Source: Podospora comata
Taxonomy: Eukaryota; Ascomycota; Sordariomycetes; Sordariales; Podosporaceae
Assembly: GCA_017354895.1 (NCBI GenBank)
Contig: CP071493.1
Span: 4,464,001-4,528,000 of the forward strand
DNA length: 64,000 nt
Direction of reading: 5' to 3'
A model generated the notes under the pieces. That model did no database searches. It was given only the letters and a program-made list of their open reading frames with translations, and was not told the DNA's origin. Shown in pieces: positions 56,510 to 64,000 of the stretch; within the stretch, counting starts at the first letter, position 1; each line of letters opens with the position of its first letter. The translations under genes were made by a program, and so were the position numbers.

Positions 56510-59043
56510 TCACAAGCCAATTTGCTCAGAGGACTGGTTTGGTGTAGGAGGCAACACGGCAGGTGCGGGTCCCAGTGGGGGGACTCTGACTGGCCCTGGG
56601 TTTTTCACGGGAGGGGTGAGGATTTGCTGCCTCGGGGAAGGCGACAAGGCGGCAGCGGGAGGGAATATCGACGCGCCTGGATTGCCAAAGCTCTGCGAAG
56701 GAGTGGCGATCCCGTTACCATTGGTCCCGTTGACACCGCGACGCTGAGGAGGAGGCGAGTGCTTAGTGGGAGAGATACTCGATGGCGGCAAAGGTGATGA
56801 CCGCCCGTCTGATCTGCTATCCTGGGACTGCGGAGGTCTGAACGTGTTGGTAATGTTCAATATAGGCGAGGCAGGTCGGCCTGGCTCTCCGATCGAAGCA
56901 AGTTTCTTTGTTGGTGGTGACGAAGGGCGGTGCGATTCCTTTGTGGGGGAGATACCATTGCCGCTTTCGGGGAGCACAGGAAGACTGCTATCGGAGGCGC
57001 CGGACACAGGATTGCCACGGGACAGCTGAGCGTGCGGGAGCAGATTCGGACGTGGCGATGAAAACGGGTTGCTCCCCTGTGAATCTGGGAGTTTCGTCGT
57101 TGCGGGGCGGTCCCCATTTGCTTCGTCCAATGATGGTGCAGACGCCGGCTGCTCTGTCGATTCATCAACACCAGAGGAGGCCTTCAATGGCAGCTCCACA
57201 ACCAGTCGGACACAACCGTCAGCCTCGCCCGTGGTGTTTTCAGTTGGTGCGGATTGTGGCGAGGAAGAGACCGGAGCTTCTTCCTGCTTATTCACCTTGA
57301 GCTTGATGAGAGGCCGCTGCTCAGCTTCCTTTTCGCGCCGACGACAAGGTTCGCAAACAAAGTGAAAATCTTCCTCCTCAGCCTCCTTTTCATCGATGCC
57401 AAGACACTTGCTGTGCTGCCAGACATTACACCGCTCACAGGCAACACTGTGGGTTCCGTCGTCGATTTGTCCGTATGCGCCGCAAATGCAATCAAAAATC
57501 CAGTCCTCCTCTTCCTCTTCCAGCTCCTGCAAAGCCTTCTTGTTCCTCTCGATCTCGGCAATCCTTCGACGGTCTGACATACGGGCAGAGGCTGTGCTCT
57601 TGCTGTCCTCGGACAGCTGAGCCAACTCCTCCTCATGCTGAAGACGTCGAACCTCTCTCTCCTTCAGCCGGCGCTCTCTTGACATCAGCCTGTGTTCTCT
57701 TTCACGCTCGATCTTTGCCCGTTTCGTCTCCTCCTTGCGTCTAGCGGCCTCTTCCTCGCGTTGCCTCCGCTCTTCTTCGCGGGCACGTTCTTCCTCTTTA
57801 CGGTGTTCAAGCTTGCCAGCGATTCGACTCGACCTCTTAGCGTGCGCCATTTTTTCCAGGTTCAGAAGCTCCTTTTCTCGTTGTAGTTGTTTACGTCTTC
57901 TGGATTCTTCCTGTTGCTCGAGGATCGGCAGGAGATGAGCTTGAATCTGATTGCGGAGAATCTTCTCATTGGGGTCTTTGGTTTTCTCCAAGGATGAAAT
58001 GAAGTCGCGGACCTCGCTCAAGGTGGCGGCCAAGCATTCCCATTTCATGCCTCCAAGCCCATCATCCTCTGGTTCGGCGGGCGCGCCAGCTTCAGAGGCC
58101 TCGTCTCCAGCATCCTCGGTATCGCTCGCGGCACCAGATGCTATGCGGCGCCGTTTGTTGGCACGTTGTGCTGCTTTCGCCTTCTTGGTGTTCTTCTTAG
58201 GTTTTGCTGGTGCCGCCGGCGCCTCCGACATGCGGTACAATCGGTTGTCGTCGAGCACGTAGTATGTTCGATCATGTCGATCCCATCCGTAGGGTTCAAT
58301 CCGCTATAAAAGTATCAGCTCTTTGCCAAGCACCCATTGCACATCGTCTGAAAAAGCGTACCCAGTTCGTCTGATCTGTATCCTTTTGTTCCTCCGTCTT
58401 ATCCCGCAGCTTCTCGGAGCTCATGATGATGAACTGCGTCATTTGTTGCAGAATACGAATCTGCGCGACCCGGCGCTTGTTAGTATGGGCAATTCACTGA
58501 CTGTAGGGCTCCAAAACTGCTTCCCACGTACCTTGGTGAAGACATCAAAATCGGCAAAGCGCAATGAAACCTCTGAATTGCCAAACGGGTTCTTCTCCGG
58601 CGCTTTGTTGAGATATTGTCGTCTCGTGTACTCGTCGAATAGATCATGCCTGATGTAGAACGTGGTCAGCAGGCTTTCGAAGCAGTTGACAGGTCGGCGT
58701 TAGAGATGGCATACGTTAGGCCACGGTGGGAGGAGAGGAACTTGAGGAAGCCCAGGCCAATGTTTTGCAAAGCCATGGACCCAGGCTCCAGACATTCTGC
58801 CTCCAAATCCTATAAGCGACCACAGTGTAAGCAAGGCGATGTCTCTTGCCAGGGTCGCAATATGCCCACCTCTATGTCCAAATTGTCGTCGAGCTTCAGG
58901 GCTTTGCCAAATAACATCATGAACTGAACCAAGTTGGCGAATTGCCACATATTCCTGATGCGAAGGAGAAGGGAGTCCTGCGGCGGCTCTTGGACATTTT
59001 CCGAGCTGACCTCGGGCAGCGCCCGTTTGCGCGTTGCCGGCAT
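56510..59043 (-). CDS. DDT/WHIM-type and PHD finger chromatin protein
   Basis: Five exons (59043-58870, 58809-58715, 58649-58532, 58460-58362, 58303-56510) give 759 residues. The N-terminus has LLLRIRNMWQFANLVQFMML and LKLDDNLDIEDLEAEC, a DDT-like helical domain. FLKFLSSHRGLTHDLFDEYT and FADFDVFTKIRILQQMTQ continue the WHIM-like region, and RIEPYGWDRHDRTYYVLDDN matches the third WHIM motif. A long charged coiled coil (about 235-370) follows. The PHD finger at about 420-470 has FDCICGAYGQIDDG, VACERCNVWQHSKCLG and FVCEPCRRRE. The C-terminal 280 residues are Ser/Pro-rich. The layout resembles RSF1/CECR2-like accessory subunits of ISWI remodellers; the complex is inferred. Exons 2 and 3 are separated by a 65-base intron (GTATGCC...ACATCAG) that is required because the frame otherwise meets a stop. 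Confidence 0.88.
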
Positions 59044-60223
59044 TGTTCGATCGACCTGTTGCTTTTCCTGTTGCGCAAGCTGTGGTTTGCGGTGTAAGCG
59101 ATCGAGGGAAGCGACTGGAACGAGTCTTGAAAGGGACGGTGTTTTGAAATTCAGCGGCTGTTCATGGCCTAGGCGAGTGTTGTTGCGAGTTGGTTCGCTG
59201 CGAATTTGGTTGTAGGGCTGACTTCTTGAGATGGAGAGATTCTGACGTTTCTTACAAGGTGGGAAGCTACGCGCGTGAGCGGCTCAAAAGACGCGACTTG
59301 GAATTGGGCCCCACTAAATTCTACTTTGGGCACTTCTCTGGTTGAACCAAGCGCCCCGCTCAGCTCCAACTCATGCAGTCAGCAAGCATGCTATGGATAG
59401 GTAGGGAATAATACTTCTTCGAGTTATAGTATTAAGTAGTATACAGGGGAAACAGGCTGTGCAAAGTGCAGTTGTTAACAGCCCAGTCCAACTGGAAGAT
59501 CTCCCTCCATGTCCACGAGTACTTGGTATCTTCCTCCTCCCGTCTTCTTTTTACAAGATATCTTCAGCTTTCAGCAAATCCTTGGCTCTTCGGTAGTATC
59601 GCGACGTTTTCGGCATAGAGCAACACGCAACTCCCGAGCCGTTTCAGCTTGCGCAAAGTGGGGTGCTCCAATTGAGCCTTACGCACGTGAAGCCCGCACT
59701 GTGTTGCTCGCCAGCAGAATTGTGTGCACTACCCTATCCTCACAGTAAACTGCACTGTATGCTGGTTGGCCTTCAACTTGCCATCGCTGGATGGATGCTG
59801 CCTCTCCTGGGCTGGGGCAGCAACCATTGTGTTTTGCGGCGCAGTCATCTGTCCTGACCTCCTCTGTAGACCCTCCCCCATACGTTCTTTCTTTTGACGA
59901 TAATTAGTTAATCACTCTTTTCTTGTTGCCTCTTGTTGACCTCTCACAAGCCACCCCTTTCTCGTAGTGCCGCCAGCCAAACCAATACCCCCGTGCCCGT
60001 CCGGCGACACTTCAAACACCACAAACAGAGCCTTAACGTCCAACCACCACGAGGCAAAAGCCAACTCGCATACACTCTTTGCATGGCATAGACATTAAGA
60101 CTTTCTTCGCATATCATGCCTGCTACGAGGCTCTAGTGGTCCATGTTACAGCAGTTCTAGCGCATTCGCGCGCCCACCTCTCATTTAGCTTGTCGAATTG
60201 ACACCAAGCCACCACTCGGCACC
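59044..60223. other. Divergent promoter region, PHD gene and CCH1
   Basis: About 1.18 kb between divergent start codons. An AT-rich patch lies at 59410-59445. No gene, tRNA or repeat element is visible; expected to hold both leaders. Confidence 0.6.
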
Positions 60224-63200
60224 ATGAACGACAACACGCCGCATACCCCGCGGCGAACCTCGCACAATTCTATACCTCCTCCGCACTCGATACCTTTGCA
60301 GGAAATCCAGCGCTCGCCAGAAGGAACCAGCAATGGGCGTGGGGGAGGAGATGGTTTCGGCGCTGGGGGGTCTTACAATGGAGCTCAGGATGAAAATAAC
60401 AGGCCGCCAGCATCGCCGGTTTCCATGTCGGCCAACCTTCCAGGTTTCTCGTCTTATTGGGAGAACCCATATCCAACGGCACCCCACGATGTGGGTGGGA
60501 CCGGCGGAAACCATTCCCCTATCGATCACTTGGGCCTTCAGTTTGCGCTGCCACCTGAGATAAGACAGCCATCGCCTTCTGCCTCACAGGGCTACATCAC
60601 CTCGGCCGATGACCCGTACCAAATACCTCACCCTTATTATGACGAGCGAGCGGATACGGACTCCTTGGAGTCGGATAGAGTACCTCTGAAGCCATCGGCG
60701 CAACCCATCGGCCGTTTAGAGCCACCTGAAGGAGAAGCGACCCCCCGCCATAGCTTTCAGACCGTATCCGATCTTGGAAACACACCCTCTCGAGCACGAA
60801 GTACCCAGATGCTTGGGTTTGATTTGGAGCCGGGATTTTCAGCGGACAGGCATCGCAACTATGGGGACAATCTCTCACCAGTGGACGGGGGGCGGCGGTC
60901 CCGAACTCAGTCTACCAGCGGCGCCTTGCATAGAGCAGGCTCTATCATGAGGGCCATGTCACAGCGTGTTGTCGCTATCAGTGGTGAAGGTGATTTAGTG
61001 GATCAAGCAACCAGGCGTGAACGCGAACGGTCTCGGTCGCGCTCCCGTTCACCTAGTGTTGACGGCCGCCGGCCGGGCCATGTGTCCGCACCAATGCTTG
61101 TCGATACCTCGTATCCCTCACAGTCGTTCCAAATACCAGCGGAAAAGGATTCGGGGGCCACCTATGTTCATTCTCAGCAGCCCTCCTCGCCTATGCCTCG
61201 CCGGCGTGGCCCTCTTCCAAACCCACTCAGGGGGAACTCACTTGGCATTTTCCCCAAGGACAATGCGCTCCGAGTATGGCTGTGCGATCTCCTGGTGAAT
61301 CCATGGACAGAGCCCTTCATTTTGTTGCTGATTATTGCGCAAACAATTCTCTTGGCTGTTGAGTCGGCACCCGACGTTTTCGTCCCAGGAAATGAACGAC
61401 CAGAGCGCTGGGGCACCACGCGGATAGACTGGGCCATATTTGCGCTGTTTATTATTTTCACACTCGAAATCATCGCCAGAATCATTGTTTCTGGCTTCAT
61501 CGTTAACCCAGAGGAGTATGCTCCTCCCAAGACTAAGCGCCGAATTAAAGAACGGGTCGCCGAACAATATCGGGCCATATTTCGACCTCAGCGGCAGCGG
61601 TCCACCAGACAGCCAAAAAAGGAAGAGGAGTTTATGCCGACGTTTGCCAGGTCATTTACCATGATGCATGGCGTCGCGGCTGGTCAAGGCACCCTGGAGG
61701 AGCAACAGCGCCTTCTGCTTGCGCGCAGAGCGTTCTTAAGGCATGGCTTTAACCGGCTTGACTTCGTGGCAATCGTTTCCTTCTGGATATCGTTTGGGCT
61801 TGGTGTTGCTGGCTTGGAGAGCAAGCATTCCATCTACGTGTTTCGCATGCTCAGCTGTCTGCGCATCATCAGGCTTCTTGCCCTCACAAAAGGCAACCTT
61901 ATCATCCTGAGGAGTCTGAAAAAGGCAGCGCCACTTCTTGTTAGGGTCTCTTTTTTGATGGGCTTCTTCTGGCTCATTTTTGCCATCATCGGGGTTCAGA
62001 GTTTCAAATCGAGCCTGAGCCGCCAGTGTACTTGGCTCAATCCTGAGGACCCAACGAACTTTGATATCACCTACTCGCCAAGCATGTCCTTCTGCGGTGG
62101 TTATCTCAATGCCACTACAGGAAAGGCAGAGCCTTGGGTCTACTCCAACTCTCCGACAAGAAATCTATCGGAAGAGTTTCTCGTGAAGGGTGCCCAGAAT
62201 TCCAAAGGCCATGTATGCCCGCGAGGGTCCATCTGTCTTCAACAAGACAACCCCTTCAACGGAACGGTCAACTTTGATGACATCGGACACTCTCTTGAGC
62301 TAGTGTTTGTGATCATGAGCGCGAACACCTTCAGCGACTTGATGTACTATACGGTCAGTTCCGACTTTTTACCTGCGGCACTGTTCTTTGGCGCTGGAAT
62401 CATCATCATGATGCTCTGGATGACGAACTTGTTGATTGCCGTCATCACATCATCTTTCCAGGTCATTCGCGAGGAATCCAAGGCCAGCGCCTTTACGTCC
62501 GAGGACTCCTATTTCGCAGCACCTACGGATGCCGCTACGCGGCGACTTTCAGGATTGCAACGCTTTGTGAAAAACACACAGTGGCTGTGGGCACTTGTGA
62601 TCACATTTGGGCTATTTGCCCAAGCCTTGCGGACGGCTTCCATGGATGCGATGCGTGAGAGGTTTATCAACACAACAGAGGTCGTTGTAACCATCCTTTT
62701 GGCTATCGACATTGCCATACGTTTTGCTGCGGACCACCACCGGTTTCATCGCAGTCCTCGTAACCTCTTCGACCTATTCCTAGCCGTCATCACCGTCATC
62801 ATTCTCATCCCCCCCATCCGCAATTCAGGTCAGGTCTACAACTGGCTGACCATCTTCCAAATCCTGCGGGTGTATCGCGTTGTTCTCACCATACCAATGA
62901 CGCGAGACTTGATTTACCTCGTCCTTGGAAATGTCACCGGTATCGGGAACTTGATGCTCTTCGTCTTTCTTATGACCTTCCTTATGGCCATTTTCGCATC
63001 ACAGCTATTCCGTGGTCAAATCCCAGCCTTGGATTCAGATGACGAGTGGATCGGGATCCCCTTCAACACCATCTACAACTCCTTTCTGGGCATGTACCAA
63101 GTTCTGTCGAGTGAGGGCTGGACAGAAATTCTGTACAATGTCACCACGTACACGGTGAGCAAGAAGACGTCGTGGATCGGCGCTGTGTTCCTCATCGGCT

Positions 63201-64000
63201 GGTTCATCCTCTCGTACTTTATTCTCATCAATATGTTCATTGCTGTCATCCAGGAGAACTTCGATGTGGGAGAGGACATGAAGCGCCTTGAGCAAGTGAA
63301 GGCGTTTTTGCAACGGAGAGAGCTGGGCGGTTCGTCCAATCTGGCCTTGTCCAAAGTCTTTGGCTTCGGCCGGTCCAAGCACCGCTCAGACCCTCTTGAT
63401 CAGGGCACGGGAATGATAGATATGTTGTTCAAAGAAGGGTTCGTTCGCGAATTTCTCGACGAAAGCTTGGACCCTTTGGAGACTACAGATGGCCAAGCAC
63501 CACCTCGAGCAACAACCACATACAACGGCAATGTCAAACCAGGGTTCCTCTCCGCCATATGGGGCCACTTGGTGACCAAGTTTACCAGCCGAGAGCCCAA
63601 TCCATTCTACTCCAACATCCGCTTCGAGGCGGCCAACGCGACTTTGGATCCTGGCCAGCTCGCCCGCCAGGCTGTGAGCGCAACGGCAGCCCGGCGCAAA
63701 GCACAGCGGGAGTATCTGATGCGCCATCCAAATTACAATACGTCTCTGTTCATCTTCAAGCCACGAAATCCTATCCGCCGTCTCTGTCAGAAGATGGTGG
63801 GCCCGGGCCGCGGTACTGAGCGCTTTGAAGGTGTTCAGCCGAATAAGTACGCATGGTACACCTTCTCAGCCCTGATTTACGCTGCCATTGTTGCCATGGT
63901 CATTCTCGCTTGCATCACGACTCCCCTCTACCAAAAGGAATACTTTCAAGACAAGGACAAAACCAAGGTCAACTGGTTCGTGTGGTCAGATATGGCGTTT
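60224..64000 (+). CDS. CCH1: Voltage-gated-type calcium channel alpha subunit Cch1 (partial)
   Basis: Four-domain channel that works with Mid1 in plasma-membrane calcium influx under stress and mating. Starts at ATG 60224 and stays open for 1259 codons to the window edge, so about the first 60 percent is present and no intron is needed. Residues 1-345 are a disordered cytosolic N-terminus (Arg/Ser patch RERERSRSRSRSPS). Domain I begins at NPWTEPFILLLIIAQTILLA, with S4-like FRMLSCLRIIRLLALTKGN and pore region GHSLELVFVIMSANTFSDLM. Domain II begins at WLWALVITFGLFAQALRT, with S4 FQILRVYRVVLTIPMTRD and pore FLGMYQVLSSEGWTEILYN. Domain III starts at YAWYTFSALIYAAIVAMVIL. Cysteine-rich and N-glycosylation-site-bearing loop lies before the first pore helix (CTWLNPEDPTN, CGGYLNATTG). 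Confidence 0.96.
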   Translation, partial: MNDNTPHTPRRTSHNSIPPPHSIPLQEIQRSPEGTSNGRGGGDGFGAGGSYNGAQDENNRPPASPVSMSANLPGFSSYWENPYPTAPHDVGGTGGNHSPIDHLGLQFALPPEIRQPSPSASQGYITSADDPYQIPHPYYDERADTDSLESDRVPLKPSAQPIGRLEPPEGEATPRHSFQTVSDLGNTPSRARSTQMLGFDLEPGFSADRHRNYGDNLSPVDGGRRSRTQSTSGALHRAGSIMRAMSQRVVAISGEGDLVDQATRRERERSRSRSRSPSVDGRRPGHVSAPMLVDTSYPSQSFQIPAEKDSGATYVHSQQPSSPMPRRRGPLPNPLRGNSLGIFPKDNALRVWLCDLLVNPWTEPFILLLIIAQTILLAVESAPDVFVPGNERPERWGTTRIDWAIFALFIIFTLEIIARIIVSGFIVNPEEYAPPKTKRRIKERVAEQYRAIFRPQRQRSTRQPKKEEEFMPTFARSFTMMHGVAAGQGTLEEQQRLLLARRAFLRHGFNRLDFVAIVSFWISFGLGVAGLESKHSIYVFRMLSCLRIIRLLALTKGNLIILRSLKKAAPLLVRVSFLMGFFWLIFAIIGVQSFKSSLSRQCTWLNPEDPTNFDITYSPSMSFCGGYLNATTGKAEPWVYSNSPTRNLSEEFLVKGAQNSKGHVCPRGSICLQQDNPFNGTVNFDDIGHSLELVFVIMSANTFSDLMYYTVSSDFLPAALFFGAGIIIMMLWMTNLLIAVITSSFQVIREESKASAFTSEDSYFAAPTDAATRRLSGLQRFVKNTQWLWALVITFGLFAQALRTASMDAMRERFINTTEVVVTILLAIDIAIRFAADHHRFHRSPRNLFDLFLAVITVIILIPPIRNSGQVYNWLTIFQILRVYRVVLTIPMTRDLIYLVLGNVTGIGNLMLFVFLMTFLMAIFASQLFRGQIPALDSDDEWIGIPFNTIYNSFLGMYQVLSSEGWTEILYNVTTYTVSKKTSWIGAVFLIGWFILSYFILINMFIAVIQENFDVGEDMKRLEQVKAFLQRRELGGSSNLALSKVFGFGRSKHRSDPLDQGTGMIDMLFKEGFVREFLDESLDPLETTDGQAPPRATTTYNGNVKPGFLSAIWGHLVTKFTSREPNPFYSNIRFEAANATLDPGQLARQAVSATAARRKAQREYLMRHPNYNTSLFIFKPRNPIRRLCQKMVGPGRGTERFEGVQPNKYAWYTFSALIYAAIVAMVILACITTPLYQKEYFQDKDKTKVNWFVWSDMAF

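Noticed and set aside
58674-58714. 41-base intron (GTATGCC...CGAAAG) as an alternative in the PHD gene
   Set aside because: Shorter than usual fungal introns and gives a less natural protein; the 65-base version ending in ACATCAG restores LTHDLFDEYT, which looks like the conserved sequence.

Overview
The window is a gene-dense piece of a filamentous ascomycete nuclear chromosome, most likely a sordariomycete and probably Sordariales (inferred from protein family style and gene content). It has short GT-AG introns of about 50-100 bases with branch sites like CTAAC or CTGAC, ordinary single-copy fungal housekeeping genes on both strands, and no transposons, virus-like elements, rRNA or tRNA that I could find. 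For almost every split gene the exon sum is divisible by three with matching phases, which supports the models.

Layout. 0-10 kb: a PP2A B55 regulatory subunit (-), an unrecognised 313-residue protein (+), a small cysteine-rich GPI-type wall protein (+) and a TRP/FLC-type channel-like protein (-). 11-16 kb: an Mlh2/PMS1-type MutL homologue (-) divergent from lumazine synthase RIB4 (+), with a (GT)28 microsatellite between them. 16-26 kb: a 912-residue disordered conserved protein (-), about 5 kb with no convincing gene, then a manganese-type CDF transporter (+). 26-34 kb: PI4-kinase STT4 (-) divergent from proteasome beta-6 PRE7 (+). 37-46 kb: an RRM-YTH m6A-reader-like protein (+), an HSP30-class small heat shock protein (+) with heat shock elements, a class I methyltransferase (+) convergent with LSM6 (-), and a nucleotidyltransferase-like protein of unknown role (+). 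45-53 kb: MSH5 (-), EMC5 (-) and an HMG-box transcription factor (-). 56-64 kb: a DDT/WHIM/PHD chromatin protein (-) divergent from the calcium channel CCH1 (+), which runs off the right edge.

The genes do not form one pathway or a biosynthetic cluster. Loose themes are membrane signalling and ion handling (CCH1, TRP-like protein, CDF, STT4), meiosis and mismatch-repair-family factors (MSH5, Mlh2-like, possibly the HMG and YTH proteins), and RNA/protein homeostasis (LSM6, PRE7, EMC5, HSP30). I found no convincing undescribed multi-gene system. The best leads are the unusual architecture of MSH5, two stop-free introns of length 3n, a GC-AG intron, an in-frame upstream extension of RIB4, several unrecognised conserved-looking proteins, and three long gene-free stretches.
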